Both the position numbers and the translations under genes were made by a program. From the NCBI GenBank assembly GCA_007994965.1, contig VOPW01000001.1, positions 2,232,001 to 2,296,000 of the forward strand: a stretch of DNA of 64,000 bases. The letters run 5' to 3'. Of this stretch, positions 19,893-30,512 are shown one piece after another (within the stretch, counting starts at the first letter, position 1; every line of letters begins with the position of its first letter). The notes under the pieces are model-generated. The model searched no databases. It saw only the letters and a program-made list of their open reading frames with translations, and had not been told where the DNA came from. The stretch comes from Piscinibacter aquaticus. Lineage in GTDB: Bacteria > Pseudomonadota > Gammaproteobacteria > Burkholderiales > Burkholderiaceae_C.

Positions 19893-20528
19893 TTGAATGC
19901 CCTTCTTCCTCTGTCCGGGCTGATCGACCGCATCAACGACCGCATCGGCCAGGGCATCCGCTGGCTCGTGCTGGCCGCGGTGCTGATCAGCGCCCTCAAC
20001 GCCATCGTCCGCAAGGCCTTCAGCATCAGCTCGAATGCCTTCCTCGAGGTCCAGTGGTACCTGTTCGCCGCCGTCTTCATGCTCGGTGCCGGCTACGCCT
20101 TCCTGCGCAACGTGCATGTGCGCATCGACTTCATCTCGTCGAAGCTGTCCAAGCGGGCGAATGCGATCATCGATGCGCTGGGCATCGTGATCTTCCTGAT
20201 CCCGCTGTGCCTGATCATGATCTCGCTGAGCTGGCCGTTCTTCGCCAACGCACGGCACAGCGGCGAGATGTCGCAGAACGCCGGCGGCCTGATCCGCTGG
20301 CCTGCCTACCTGCTGATCCCGGTGGGCTTCTCGATCCTGCTGCTGCAGGGCATCTCCGAGCTGATCAAGCGGCTGGCTTTCCTGCAGGGCGCGATCCCCG
20401 AACCCTTCAGCGTCGAGCAGCACAAGTCCGACGAGGAGGTGCTCGCCGAGGAGCTCGCTGCCGAGGCCGAGCGCCACGAGCAGGAGCGCCCGGCCGCCGC
20501 CCAGGCCAACAAGAACGAGGGGCGCTGA
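19893..20528 (+). CDS. dctQ: TRAP transporter small permease (DctQ)
   Basis: Four-helix membrane component of a tripartite ATP-independent periplasmic transporter, 211 residues. Hydrophobic spans at about 25-45, 53-73, 92-115 and 133-155 are visible, and the family segment FLEVQWYLFAAVFMLGAGYAFLRNVHVRID is present around residues 50-80. The C-terminal tail is acidic and charged. Start is TTG (TTGAATGCC) behind CGGAG. Three bases separate it from dctM. Confidence 0.9.
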   Translation: MNALLPLSGLIDRINDRIGQGIRWLVLAAVLISALNAIVRKAFSISSNAFLEVQWYLFAAVFMLGAGYAFLRNVHVRIDFISSKLSKRANAIIDALGIVIFLIPLCLIMISLSWPFFANARHSGEMSQNAGGLIRWPAYLLIPVGFSILLLQGISELIKRLAFLQGAIPEPFSVEQHKSDEEVLAEELAAEAERHEQERPAAAQANKNEGR

Positions 20529-20531
20529 GCC

Positions 20532-22343
20532 ATGGTCGAGTTCATCACGCAGAACTTCGTCCCGCTGATGTTCGCGGGGCTGTTCGTCTTCCTGCTCTCC
20601 GGGATCCCGGTGGCCTTCGGCCTTGCCGCCACCGGCCTGCTGTTCGGCTTCATCGGCATGGAAGCCGGCCTGTTCGGCAGCAACCTGTTCCAGGCCCTGC
20701 CCCAGCGGGTGTTCGGCATCATGCAGAACGACACGCTGCTGGCCATTCCGTTCTTCACCTTCATGGGCATCGTGCTCGAGCGATCCGGCATGGCCGAAGA
20801 CCTGCTGGAAACCGTCGGCGGTGTTCGGCCCGCTGCGCGGCGGCCTGGCGGTGGCGGTGATCCTGGTCGGCGCGCTGCTCGCCGCCACCACCGGCGTCGT
20901 GGCGGCCGCGGTGATCAGCATGGGCCTGATCTCGCTGCCCATCATGCTGCGCTACGGCTACAACCGCACGATTGCCACCGGCACCATCACCGCGTCGGGC
21001 ACGCTGGCGCAGGCGATCCCGCCCTCGCTGGTGCTGATCGTGCTGGCCGACCAGCTCGGCCGCTCGGTGGGCGACATGTACGCCGGCGCGCTGATCCCCG
21101 GCCTGCTGCTGGTGGGCCTGTACCTGTCGTTCGTGGTCATCGTCGCGATCGTCAAGCCCTCGTGGGTGCCGGCGCTGCCGCCGAGGCGCGCATCTACCGC
21201 GAGGCCAACGGCTCGAGCGGCCACCTCTCGCTGCTGGCGCTGCTGGCGCTGTGCGCGGCGGCGGGCTGGGCACGGTCGAAGGTGCACCAGTCGGTGATCA
21301 ACCCGCTGATCGATCGCCAGCTGCCCGCGCCCGGCGACGAGATCCTGATCATGTCGATGACGGTGGCCTCGTTGCTCGCACTGGTGCTGGCGCTGGTCAA
21401 CAAAGGCCTGAAGATCGGCCTGCTGTCGCGCCTGACCGAGCAGGTCACCTTCGTGCTGATCCCGCCGCTGGTGCTGATCTTCCTCGTGCTGGGCACCATC
21501 TTCCTGGGCATCGCCACGCCGACCGAGGGAGGCGCGATGGGCGCGCTCGGCGCGCTGCTGATGGCACTCGGCCGCCGCCGCATCAACGGCAAACTGCTGG
21601 TGCAGGCGCTGGACAACACGGCGCGGCTGTCGGTGTTCGTGCTGTTCATCCTGATCGGCTCGACGGTCTTCAGCTTCACCTTCAATGCCGCCGACGGCCA
21701 CATCTGGGTCGAGCACCTGTTCGACAAGATGCCCGGCGGCGCGCTGGGCTTCCTGATCGTCGTGAACATCCTGGTGTTCATCCTCGGCTGCTTCATCGAC
21801 TTCTTCGAGATCGCCTTCATCGTGATCCCGATCCTGGCGCCGGTGGCCGACAAGATCCTGCCCGAGCTGCTGCCGCCCGGCACGCCGCCGGAGATGACGC
21901 TGATCTGGTTCGGCGTGGTCATCGCGATGAACCTGCAGACCTCGTTCCTGACGCCGCCGTTCGGCTTCGCGCTGTTCTATCTGCGCAGCGTGGCGGCGAA
22001 GAAGGACTACAAGGACCGCGTGACCGGCGAGACCATCCCGGCGGTCAGCACGGCGCAGATCTACAAGGGCTCGATCGCCTTCATCGTGCTGCAGCTGATC
22101 ATGGTGGCCGCGGTCATCGCCTTCCCGACGCTGGTGACCGGCGGGATCGAGCAGGCCGCGACCATCGATGCCGACAAGGCCTTCGAGCAGTTGCAGATGC
22201 AGGAGAACGAGCAGAAGCGCATCGACCCGATGGAGGGCTTCGGCCAGCCGGCCTCGGCACCGGAGTCGGCTGCACCGTCCGAGCAGAAGGACGATCCGAT
22301 GAAGGGCCTGCTCGAGTCGATCAAGGACGAGCAGAAGAAGTAG
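20532..22343 (+). CDS. dctM: TRAP transporter large permease (DctM)
   Basis: Main transport subunit, about 604 residues, longer than the usual 430 or so owing to an internal insertion (about residues 215-300) and a hydrophilic C-terminal tail rich in Glu, Lys and Met. Many membrane spans are evident ([28 protein letters not shown] at the start). Two frame breaks: 20818-20822 (GGCGGTG for GGCCAGGTG, restoring [13 protein letters not shown]) and near 21180 (CCGGCC reads CCGCC). The long form is typical of the TakQM/DctM group that pairs with TakP-type binding proteins, which fits the convergent gene downstream. Confidence 0.9.
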   Translation: MVEFITQNFVPLMFAGLFVFLLSGIPVAFGLAATGLLFGFIGMEAGLFGSNLFQALPQRVFGIMQNDTLLAIPFFTFMGIVLERSGMAEDLLETVGGVRPAARRPGGGGDPGRRAARRHHRRRGGRGDQHGPDLAAHHAALRLQPHDCHRHHHRVGHAGAGDPALAGADRAGRPARPLGGRHVRRRADPRPAAGGPVPVVRGHRRDRQALVGAGAAAEARIYREANGSSGHLSLLALLALCAAAGWARSKVHQSVINPLIDRQLPAPGDEILIMSMTVASLLALVLALVNKGLKIGLLSRLTEQVTFVLIPPLVLIFLVLGTIFLGIATPTEGGAMGALGALLMALGRRRINGKLLVQALDNTARLSVFVLFILIGSTVFSFTFNAADGHIWVEHLFDKMPGGALGFLIVVNILVFILGCFIDFFEIAFIVIPILAPVADKILPELLPPGTPPEMTLIWFGVVIAMNLQTSFLTPPFGFALFYLRSVAAKKDYKDRVTGETIPAVSTAQIYKGSIAFIVLQLIMVAAVIAFPTLVTGGIEQAATIDADKAFEQLQMQENEQKRIDPMEGFGQPASAPESAAPSEQKDDPMKGLLESIKDEQKK

Positions 22344-22386
22344 CGCTCCGGCGCGCCGCCCCGCGCCATGCGACGGGGGTGGCCAT

Positions 22387-22414
22387 GAAAAAGCCCCGCC
22401 GAGGCGGGGCTTTT
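22387..22414. terminator. Bidirectional terminator between dctM and takP-like gene
   Basis: AAAAAGCCCCGCC, a short GAG loop region and GGCGGGGCTTTT form a G/C-rich hairpin with A tract before and T tract after, so it can end both convergent transcripts. Confidence 0.85.
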
Positions 22415-22435
22415 GCTGGGCCGATCGTCCGTCGA

Positions 22436-23518
22436 TCAGAGCTTCTGCGACTGCATGAAGTCGTCGAAGCCGGCCTCGGTGAAGCGGAACCACAGGTTGG
22501 CGTCGCGGCGGAACGCGGCGTAGTCCTCGTAGATCTTCTTCCAGGCCGGGTTGGACTGGTTCAGCTCGGTGTAGACCTCCATCGCGGCCTTGAACGAGCC
22601 TTCCATCACGTCCTTCGGGAAGCGGAACAGCTTGGTGCCCTGGCCGACCAGCGTCTTCAGCGCGGCGGGGTTGCGCGCGTCGTAGCGGGCCTGCATCTCG
22701 ACGTGGGCGTAGGCCGACGCGGCTTCGATGATCGCCTTGTATTCCGCCGACAGGCCGTCGTAGGCCTTCTTGTTGACGTACAGCGAGAGCTGCGGGCCGC
22801 CTTCCCACCAGCCGGGGTAGTAGTAGTTCGGCGCGACCTTGTTGAAGCCGAGCTTCAGGTCGTCGTACGGGCCCACCCACTCGGCCGCGTCGATCGTGCC
22901 CTTTTCCAGCGCCTGGTAGATCTCGCCGCCGGGGATGTTCTGCGGCACCGCGCCGATGCGCTCGAGCACCTTGCCGCCGAAGCCGCCGATGCGCATCTTC
23001 AGGCCCTTCATGTCGGCCAGCGACTTGATCTCCTTGCGGAACCAGCCGCCCATCTGGGCGCCGGTGTTGCCCATCGGGAAGTTGACGATGCCCGACGCCG
23101 CGTAGAACTCGCGGGTCAGCTTCAGGCCGTTGCCCTCGAACATCCAGGCGCTCATCTGGCGGCTGTTCAGGCCGAAGGGAATGGCGCAGTCCAGCGCGTA
23201 GGTCGGGTCCTTGCCGAAGAAGTAGTAGGGCGCGGTGTGGGCCATCTCGACCGTGGCGTTGGAGGCGCCGTCGAGCACGCCGAAGGCGGGCATCAGTTCG
23301 CCGGCCGCATGCACCGAGATCTGGAACTTGCCGCCGGTCATTTCGCCGACCTTCTTGGCCATCACCTCGGCGGCGCCGTAGATGGTGTCGAGCGACTTCG
23401 GGAAGCTCGAAGCGAGGCGCCAGCGGATGTTGGCCTGCGCGTGCACGATGGCCGGTGCGGCACCGGCGGCCAGCACGCCGGCGATCCCGGCTCGTTGGAT
23501 GAATGAGCGACGTTCCAT
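22436..23518 (-). CDS. TRAP transporter solute-binding protein, TakP-like
   Basis: Periplasmic DctP-family binding protein, 360 residues, intact. The N-terminus is a twin-arginine-like signal (RRSFIQ followed by a hydrophobic stretch ending HAQA). The segments TIDAAEWVGPYDDLKLGF and YYYPGWWEGGPQ match the TakP subgroup, whose characterised member binds 2-oxo acids such as pyruvate with sodium. Transcribed toward dctQM with a shared terminator, so permease and binding protein are in separate, convergent units. AGGAG precedes the ATG by about eight bases. 2-oxo-acid transport is inferred from the subgroup. Confidence 0.92.
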   Translation of the reverse strand: MERRSFIQRAGIAGVLAAGAAPAIVHAQANIRWRLASSFPKSLDTIYGAAEVMAKKVGEMTGGKFQISVHAAGELMPAFGVLDGASNATVEMAHTAPYYFFGKDPTYALDCAIPFGLNSRQMSAWMFEGNGLKLTREFYAASGIVNFPMGNTGAQMGGWFRKEIKSLADMKGLKMRIGGFGGKVLERIGAVPQNIPGGEIYQALEKGTIDAAEWVGPYDDLKLGFNKVAPNYYYPGWWEGGPQLSLYVNKKAYDGLSAEYKAIIEAASAYAHVEMQARYDARNPAALKTLVGQGTKLFRFPKDVMEGSFKAAMEVYTELNQSNPAWKKIYEDYAAFRRDANLWFRFTEAGFDDFMQSQKL

Positions 23519-23648
23519 GCGCTGTTCTCCTATGGTGGATTGGCGGGAGGGTGAAGTGAGCGCGAGGATTCTAGGCAGGGGGTATCCGGGGCCCGCCCGG
23601 TGTTTACCCCTCCGCAAAACTACGTGCCGGAACCGGCCGCCTCGGCGT

Positions 23649-25026
23649 TCAGAGGCCGGCCAGCTTCATGCGCTCGACCAGCACGGAACCCATGGTCTTG
23701 CTGCCGCTGGCGTAGGCATCGGCCCCCACCGCCACGATGCCCTGGAGCATGTCGCGCAGGTTGCCGGCGATGGTCACCTCGTGCACCGGGTGCACGATGC
23801 GGCCGTTGTCGACCCAGAAGCCGGCCGCACCGCGCGAGTAGTCGCCGGTGACTGGTTGACGCCCTGCACCATCAGTTCGATCACGAACAGGCCGCGGTGC
23901 AGCTTGCGCAGCATGGCGTCGAGGTCGTCTCCGGGCTGCGTGAGGCGGCTGGTCAGCGTCAGGTTCTGCGAGCCGCCGGCATGGCCGGTGGTGCGCATGC
24001 CGAGCTTGCGCGCCGAGTAGCTGGACAGGAAATAACCCTGCAGAACACCGGCCTTGACCACGTCGCGTGCGCGGGTGACCACGCCTTCGTCGTCGAACGG
24101 CGCGCTGCCCTTGCCGCGCAGGACGTGCGGATCCTCGTGAACGTCGAGGTGGGGCGCGAGAACCTGCTTGCCCAGGCTGTCGAGCAGGAAGCTCGACTTG
24201 CGGTACAGCGCGCCGCCGCTGGCGGCCTGCACCAGTGCGCCGAGCAGCCCGGCCGCGACCGTCGATTCGAACAGCACCGGCACCTCGGCCGTGGCCACCT
24301 TGCGCGCGCGCAGCCGCGACAGCGCGCGCTCGGCGGCGTAGCGGCCCACCGCCTCGGGCGCAGCAGTCGTCGGGCGAACGCATCGAGGTGTACCAGGCAT
24401 CGCGCTGCATGTCGTCGCCACCCTTGCCAGGCAGCGAGGCGATCGGTGCCACCGAGATCGAATGGCGCGAGCTCGCATAGCCGCCGCGAAAGCCACGGCT
24501 GTTGGCCATGAAGAAATGCGACTGCTGCGCCGAGACGCCGGCGCCGTCGGAGTTGGTGATGCGCCGGTCGGTCTCGATCGCCGCGGCCTCGCAGCGTTGG
24601 GCGATCTCCACCGCCTGCTCGGCGACGATCGCCCACGGGTGGTAGAGGTCGAGGTCACGCTCGGCGGCAACCCCGAAGGCGGTCTTCCACCTCGGGCAGG
24701 CCGGCGGCCGGGTCTTCGGCGGTGAAGCGGGCAATGTCGTGCGCCGCGCGCACGGTCTGCTCGAGCGCGGCGCGCGAGAAGTCGGACGTGCTGGCGTTGC
24801 CGCGCCGCTTGCCGACGTACACGGTCACGCCGAGCGACTTGTCGCGGTTGCGCTCGACGTTCTCGACCTCGCCCTTGCGCACGCTGACCGACAGGCCCAC
24901 GCCCTCGGACACCTCGACGCCGGCCTCGCTGGCGCCGAGCGTTCGGGCCAGTGCGAGCGCGTCTTCGGCCAGCTGCTGGAACTGCTCGCGCGAATGGGCG
25001 AAGCCGCGGGGATTCTTGTCGGTCAT
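23649..25026 (-). CDS. pmbA: Metalloprotease-related protein PmbA/TldE
   Basis: TldE subunit of the TldD/TldE peptidase, which matures or degrades small peptides in the cytoplasm. About 459 residues after repair. Characteristic parts are the N-terminal GASEAGVEVSEGVGLSVSVRKGEVE, the central SRGFRGGYASSRHSISVAPIA and the C-terminal GDYSRGAAGFWVDNGRI. TldE lacks the metal-binding site that TldD carries. Frame breaks at 23852-23855 (CTGG on the plus strand for CCTGG, restoring VNQVTGDYSRG), near 24360 and near 24678. tldD is not in the window. Divergent from yjgA. Confidence 0.93.
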
Positions 25027-25063
25027 GGAGGCTATGGGCGAAGAGGCGTCTGAGGGCGCGGGC

Positions 25064-25069
25064 TATCAT
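25064..25069 (+). promoter_or_regulatory. Possible -10 for the yjgA-mogA-fecR operon
   Basis: TATCAT lies 38 bases before the yjgA ATG in the pmbA-yjgA intergenic region. No clear -35 is seen, so this is weak. Confidence 0.3.
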
Positions 25070-25106
25070 ACCCAGCCCCTTCGTGCCCGCTTGGGCCCTG
25101 CTCGCG

Positions 25107-25645
25107 ATGTCCCGCCACGACCCCTTCCAGACGCCCGCCGACGCCGTCGATCCCGACGAGCGCCCCAGCAAGACGCAGCGCAAGAAGGCCTCGCACGAGC
25201 TGCAGGACCTGGGCCGGGCGCTGATCGACCTGCCCGATTCGCGCGTGAAGGACCGGCGATCCCCGACAACCTGCGCGATGCGGTGAAGGAGTACAAGCGC
25301 ACGAGGTCGCACGAGGGCCGGCGCCGCCAGATGCAGTACATCGGCAAGCTGATGCGCGGCGTCGACACCGAGCCGATCCGCCCGGCCGTGCTCGACATGC
25401 AGCTCGGCCGGGCCAAGGATTCGCTGGCCCTGCACGAGGCCGAGCGCTGGCGCGCCGAGCTGGTCGCCAGCGACGACGCGGTGACCGGCTTCCTGGCCGA
25501 ACATCCGCAGACCGATACGCAGCAGCTGCGCAGCCTGATCCGCGCCGCGCGCAAGGATGCCGCGCTGCAGCCCGAGCAGCGCAGCGGCCGCGCCTTCCGC
25601 GAGCTGTTCCAGTTCATCAAGCAAGTCCGCCAAGACCATGAGTGA
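25107..25645 (+). CDS. yjgA: YjgA/DarP (DUF615) ribosome-associated protein
   Basis: DUF615 protein of about 179 residues; the E. coli homologue (YjgA, also called DarP) associates with late 50S assembly intermediates. Family segments are present: KTQRKKASHELQDLGRALIDLP, then YKRTRSHEGRRRQMQYIGKLMR and FRELFQFIKQV at the end. The frame breaks at 25253-25256 (CCGG for CCTGG, restoring VKDLAIPDNLRDAV). The end overlaps mogA by eight bases, and pmbA is divergently transcribed, the common pmbA/yjgA/mogA neighbourhood of Burkholderiales. Confidence 0.92.
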
Positions 25646-26222
25646 TTCCTTCGATCCGGTGCGCATCGGCGTGGTGTCGATCAGCGACCGCGCGAGTTCG
25701 GGCGTCTACGAAGACAAGGGCATCCCGGCGCTGCAGGAGTGGCTGCAGCGGGCGCTGCGCAACCCGATCACCTGGGAGACGCGGTTGATCCCCGACGAGC
25801 AGGACGGCATCAGCGCCGCGCTGCGCGAGCTGGTCGACGTGGCGAAGTGCGACCTCGTGCTGACCACCGGCGGCACCGGCCCGGCGCCGCGCGACGTGAC
25901 GCCCGAGGCCACGCTGGCCGTGGCCGACAAGGTGATGCCCGGCTTCGGCGAGCAGATGCGCCAGATCAGCCTGAACTTCGTGCCCACGGCCATCCTCTCG
26001 CGGCAGGTGGCGGTGATCCGCGGCAAGGCGCTGATCGTCAACCTGCCCGGCCAGCCGAAATCGATCGCCGAGACACTCGAGGGATTGAAGGACCGCGGCG
26101 TTCACGGCATCTTCGCCGCCGTGCCCTACTGCATCGACCTGATCGGCGGCCCGTATCTCGAGACCGACGACGCGGTCTGCAAGGCCTTCCGCCCGAAGAA
26201 CGCGATCCGCCCGCCCCGCTGA
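25638..26222 (+). CDS. mogA: Molybdopterin adenylyltransferase MogA
   Basis: Adenylates molybdopterin before molybdenum insertion, cytoplasmic. 194 residues, intact. The MPT-binding segment LVLTTGGTGPAPRDVTPEAT is clear and the protein ends in a typical family tail (YLETDDAVCKAFRPK). It overlaps yjgA by eight bases and its stop overlaps the following ATG (TGATG). It supports molybdoenzymes such as the NasA encoded in the same window. Confidence 0.95.
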   Translation: MSDSFDPVRIGVVSISDRASSGVYEDKGIPALQEWLQRALRNPITWETRLIPDEQDGISAALRELVDVAKCDLVLTTGGTGPAPRDVTPEATLAVADKVMPGFGEQMRQISLNFVPTAILSRQVAVIRGKALIVNLPGQPKSIAETLEGLKDRGVHGIFAAVPYCIDLIGGPYLETDDAVCKAFRPKNAIRPPR

Positions 26223-27857
26223 TGAACACCCTGCTGCGCCACGCCGTCGCCCTGGCCTGCCTCGGCGCGTCGGCCGCGGCCGTCGCGCAGGAACCCACCG
26301 TCGAGTACCGCATCAGCGAGCGCGACACGCTGATCGGCCTGTCGCAGACGGTCTTCGTCAGCCCGCAGGCACGGCGCGAGATCGCGCGCCTGAACCGCCT
26401 GCCCGACCCGAACGTGATCCGCCCCGGCCAGATGCTGCGCGTGCCGGCGCGGCTGATGCGCCTGCGGCCGGTGCCGGTGGCGCTGGCCAGCAGCGTCGGT
26501 GACGTGCGCGTGGCCGGCGCACCGGCGCAGCCGGGCATGGCGCTGGCCGAGGGCCAGCAGATCGAGACCGGGGCGAACGGGTCGGCCGTGCTGGCGCTGG
26601 CCGATGGCTCGCGGGTGAAGGTACCGCCGTCGAGCCCGGCCGAGATCCTCGCCAGCCGCGGGCCGGGCGCCAGCGATGCGCAGGCGACCAAACTTGCCGC
26701 AGACGGCTGGTTCAGCGGCGCGATGCGCATGCTGCGCGGCTCGGTGGAGGTGCTCGCTGCCAAGGTGCGCCGCGGCCCGCCACTGGAGGTCAACACGCCC
26801 ACGGCGGTGGTCGGCGTGCGCGGCACGCAGTACCGCGTGGCGCTGGACGCCGACACCAACGCCACGCGCAGCGAGGTGCTGGAGGGCAAGGTCAAGCTCG
26901 AATCGCCGCAGCGCAGCGTCGGCTCCGACATCGGCGCCGGCTTCGGCGCGGCGATCGATGCCGCGGCGAAGAAGCCCGAACCGGTGAAGCTGTTGCCGGC
27001 ACCCGATCTGGCCGCGATGCCCGAGCGCTTCGAGCGGCCGCTGGTGCGCTTCGCGCTGCCCACCGAACAGGCCACGGTGCGGGTGCAGGTGGCGCAGGAC
27101 GAGGCCTTCGAACGCATCGTCGACGACAGCAAGGTGGTCCCCGGCAGCGACGTGCGCATCGCCGGACTGGACGATGCCCGCTGGTTCCTGCGTGCACGCC
27201 GGCTCGATGCCCAGGGCATCGAGGGCTTCGATGCGGTGCGGCCCTTCGTGCTGAAGGCGCGCCCCGAGCCGCCGGCGAGCAACACGCCGCGCGCTGGCGG
27301 CAAGCAATCGCTCGGGCCGGTGGAGTTCCGCTGGTCGCCCAATCTGGAAGCCCGCACGGCGCGGCTGCAGGTGGCCCGCGACGAAGCCTTCAAGGACATC
27401 GTCGCCGAACGCGAGGGCCTGGAGGGCAACGCGCTGACGCTCGACCTCGGCGGCGCGGGCGTGTACCACTGGCGCCTGGCCAGCACGCGCGCCGATGGCG
27501 ACAAGGGCCCGTTCGGCGATGCGCAGCGCTTCGAGCTGCGGCCGCTGCCGGAGCCCCGAAGGGCGGCATGGCCGAAGACGGCAAGTCGCTCACGCTCGCC
27601 TGGGGCGGCCGGCCGGAAGACACGCAGCACGTGGAGCTGGCGCGCGATCCGCAGTTCACCCAGATCGTCGCGCAGGCCGACCTGAACGCACCGGAGTGGA
27701 CGCTGCCGCGCCCGCGCAAAGCGGCACCTACTACTTCCGCTACCGCAGCATCGAGCCCGACGGCTTCGTCGGCCCCTACAGCTCGCCGCTGGTGATCGAG
27801 GTGCCGCGCGACTGGCGCTACCTCTGGCTGCTGACGCCGCTGCTGTTCTTGCTCTGA
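26222..27857 (+). CDS. Secreted LysM-FecR domain protein
   Basis: Periplasmic or envelope protein of about 545 residues. A signal peptide (LLRHAVALACLGASAAAVAQ) is followed by a LysM domain for peptidoglycan binding (YRISERDTLIGLSQTVFV to IRPGQMLRVP, about residues 28-75), then a FecR domain (ALADGSRVKVPP, NTPTAVVGVRGTQYRVAL, about 95-230) and repeated beta-sandwich-like segments (VRFALPTEQATVRVQVAQDEAF, VEFRWSPNLEARTARLQVARDEAF, LTLAWGGRPEDTQHVELARDPQF). The C-terminus ends in a hydrophobic run. Frames break near 27556 (CCCCC read as CCCC) and near 27718. Function unknown; a role in envelope sensing or scaffolding is a guess. Confidence 0.82.
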
Positions 27858-27863
27858 CTCTGC

Positions 27864-28642
27864 CTACTTGACGAGGCGATTCAGTCGATCGGCGTCGAAC
27901 TGCTCGGTGGTGTGCGCCTCGTCGGGCACGCAGTCGGGCGTGGGCAGTTCGCGCGAGCGCTGCGAGAGCTTCTCGATCGCCTGCCACAGCAGCGCGATCT
28001 GGTGCTCGTGGCCGGCGGCGTTGTCGATCAGGCCCTTCATCGCCTGCGCCACCGGGTCGTCGCCCTGCGTCACGCCGTAGGCCGAGAAACCCATGCGCGC
28101 CGAAGCCTCCTCGCGCGCCGCATCGGCCTTGGCCTCGATGATGCGCGCCGGGTTGCCGACCGCCGTGGCACCGGCCGGCACCGGCTTCGTGACCACCGCA
28201 CCCGAGCCGATGCGCGCGCCCTCGCCGACCGTGAAGCCGCCGAGCACGCAGGCATTGGCGCCCACGATCACGCCGCGCTCCAGCGTCGGGTGGCGCTTGG
28301 CGCCGCGCACGAGCGAGGTGCCGCCGAGCGTCACGCCCTGGTAGATGGTGCAGTCGTCGTGGATCTCGGCCATCTCGCCGATCACGATGCCCATGCCGTG
28401 GTCGATGAAGACGCGCCGGCCGATCGTCGCGCCCGGATGGATCTCGATGCCGGTGAGGAAGCGGCCCACGTGCGACAGGAAGCGCCCAAGCCAGAACCAC
28501 TGCGCCTTCCAGGCGCGGTGTGCCAGCGCTGGATCACCAGCGCGTGCAGGCCGGGGTAACAGGTCAGCACCTCCCAGCGCGAGCGCGCCGCCGGGTCGCG
28601 CTCGAGGATGCAGTCGATGTCTTCGCGCAGGCGCTGGAACAT
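27864..28642 (-). CDS. cysE: Serine O-acetyltransferase
   Basis: First enzyme of cysteine synthesis, transferring acetyl from acetyl-CoA to serine. About 259 residues after repair. The left-handed beta-helix with hexapeptide repeats is evident ([25 protein letters not shown], with the catalytic His-Asp in DHG, and [18 protein letters not shown]). The frame breaks near 28531 (GGG read as GG; repaired [18 protein letters not shown]). Downstream of trmJ on the same strand with about 60 bases between them. The apparent TrmJ-CysE fusion frame is an artefact of this and the trmJ break. Confidence 0.93.
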
Positions 28643-28703
28643 GGCAGTTCTCGAGGAGGTGTCCAAGCAGTGTAGCGGTGCGCCGCCGACCCTGCTGCGC
28701 GCA

Positions 28704-29443
28704 TCAATCGCGCGGCTTGCCCTGGTCGACGAACTGGCGATGCCGCGCAGGATGTCCACTTCCTCGCGGCTGAGCTGCGCCCGGTTGAGCAGCTGGTTCA
28801 GGCGCGGCATCAATTTCTTCGGCGCGGCCGGGTCGAGAAAGCCGATCTCGATGAGCGTGCGCTGCCAGTGATCGAGCAGACCCTGCACCGAGGCGGCATC
28901 GGCCAGCGTCGGCTCGGTGGTGCGCGGCTGCACGCTGAAGCCGCCCTGCGCCTCGCGCCAGTCGTAGGCGATCAGCTGCACGGCCTGCGCGAGGTTCAGC
29001 GAGCCGTAGTCCGCGCGCGTCGGGATGCTCAGGCAGGCGTGGCAGCGGTAGACATCCTCGTTGGCCAGGCCGAATCGTTCCGAGCCGAACAGGAAGCCCA
29101 CGCGCTGCGGCGACGGCGCCAGCGTGGCGAACAGTTCGCGCGGCGCGAAGGTCGGCGGGCCGAAGTCGCGGGGCGTCATCGCGGTGGCGCAGAGATAGTC
29201 GACGCCGTCGAGTGCCTCGGCGAGCGTGCCCACCACGCGCGTCGCGGCCAGCACGTCGGTGGCACCGCTGGCCATCGCCACCGCCTCGTCGCGGCGTGGC
29301 GCTTCGGCATCGCGCGGCGCCACCAGCCACAGCTCGGAGAAACCCATCACCTTGATCGCGCGCGCCGCCGCACCGACGTTGCCCGGGTGGCTGGTGCCGA
29401 TGAGGATGAAACGCGTCGGGTCCGGGGCGTGCGGGGCGGGCAT
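28704..29443 (-). CDS. trmJ: tRNA/rRNA 2'-O-methyltransferase TrmJ-like
   Basis: SPOUT-class SAM-dependent RNA methyltransferase, about 246 residues. Trefoil-knot motifs are present: [24 protein letters not shown] at the N-terminus, [20 protein letters not shown] and [22 protein letters not shown]. TrmJ methylates the ribose at position 32 of several tRNAs. The last 15 or so residues are out of frame near 28728; the other frame gives [10 protein letters not shown] and the natural stop. Divergent from suhB, convergent with nothing. The cysE gene follows on the same strand. Confidence 0.9.
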
Positions 29444-29537
29444 GGGGTGGCAGGTAAAATGGCGATTATCCGCAGCGCCCTCATGCGCCTGCATCGCTCT
29501 TTCCTCCCCGCCAGTCCCCCTCCTTCCAGGTTGCCCC

Positions 29538-30512
29538 ATGTCGCAAGCGCTTCACCCCATGCTCAACATCGCCATCAAGGCGGCACGCACGGCAGGGGCC
29601 ATCATCAACCGCGCCTCGCTCGACCTGGACCTGCTGAAGATCAACACCAAGGGACCGAACGACTTCGTCAGCGAAGTCGACCGGGCGGCCGAGCAGGCCA
29701 TCATCGAGACCCTCCTCGGCGCATACCCCGGCCACGGCATCCTCGCCGAAGAATCGGGCCGCAGCCAGGGCGCGAAGGACAGCGACTACGTCTGGATCAT
29801 CGATCCGCTGGACGGCACCACCAACTTCCTGCACGGCTTCCCGGTCTACGCCGTGTCGATCGCGCTGGCCTTCCGCGGCCAGGTGCAGCAGGCGGTGGTC
29901 TACGACCCGACGCGAAACGACCTCTTCTACGCGAGCAAGGGCCGCGGCGCCTTCCTGAACGACAAGCGGCTGCGCGCGTCGAAGCGCACCCGGCTGTCGG
30001 ATGCGCTGATCGGCACCGGCTTCCCCTTCCGCAAGGGCGACAACTTCAAGCGCTACGTGCAGATGTTCGAAGAGGTGATGCAGCACTGCGCCGGCCTGCG
30101 CCGGCCGGGCGCCGCCGCACTCGACCTCTGCTACGTGGCCGCCGGCTACTACGACGGCTTCTTCGAGACCGGCCTGAACCCCTGGGACATCGCCGCGGGC
30201 TCGCTGATCATCACCGAGGCCGGCGGCCTGATCGGCAACTTTACCGGCGAGGCCGATTACCTCTACCAGCGCGAGGTGGTGGCGGGCAACCCGAAGGTCT
30301 ATGCGCAGCTGGTGCAGATCCTGGCGCCCTACACCCGCGTGATCAAGCCGGACGAGCCGGCCGCTACGCCGGCGGCAGGCGCGGCACTCACGCCTGAGCA
30401 GGCGCTGGCTGCCACGGCGGCCGCGCCGGCGCCCGCCGAACCGGCGAAGAAGAAGGGACCGGTGCGCATCCGCAAGGCCGACATGCCTCGCGACGACGAC
30501 GCGCCGTTCTGA
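29538..30512 (+). CDS. suhB: Inositol-1-monophosphatase family protein (SuhB)
   Basis: Mg-dependent phosphatase family of about 324 residues, intact. Metal-binding motifs are present: ILAEESG, then [14 protein letters not shown] and [17 protein letters not shown]. Compared with the roughly 265-residue core, it has a C-terminal extension of about 55 residues, first Ala/Pro-rich then basic ([17 protein letters not shown]). SuhB also acts in ribosomal RNA antitermination in E. coli; whether the tail relates to that is unknown. A TAAAAT-like -10 may lie near 29455 in the divergent gap with trmJ. Confidence 0.93.
   Translation: MSQALHPMLNIAIKAARTAGAIINRASLDLDLLKINTKGPNDFVSEVDRAAEQAIIETLLGAYPGHGILAEESGRSQGAKDSDYVWIIDPLDGTTNFLHGFPVYAVSIALAFRGQVQQAVVYDPTRNDLFYASKGRGAFLNDKRLRASKRTRLSDALIGTGFPFRKGDNFKRYVQMFEEVMQHCAGLRRPGAAALDLCYVAAGYYDGFFETGLNPWDIAAGSLIITEAGGLIGNFTGEADYLYQREVVAGNPKVYAQLVQILAPYTRVIKPDEPAATPAAGAALTPEQALAATAAAPAPAEPAKKKGPVRIRKADMPRDDDAPF

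Noticed and set aside
28382..29539. Apparent TrmJ-CysE fusion protein
   Set aside because: Both genes have a frame break at the junction side. In the other frame TrmJ ends with [10 protein letters not shown] at 28704 and CysE starts at its own ATG (28642).
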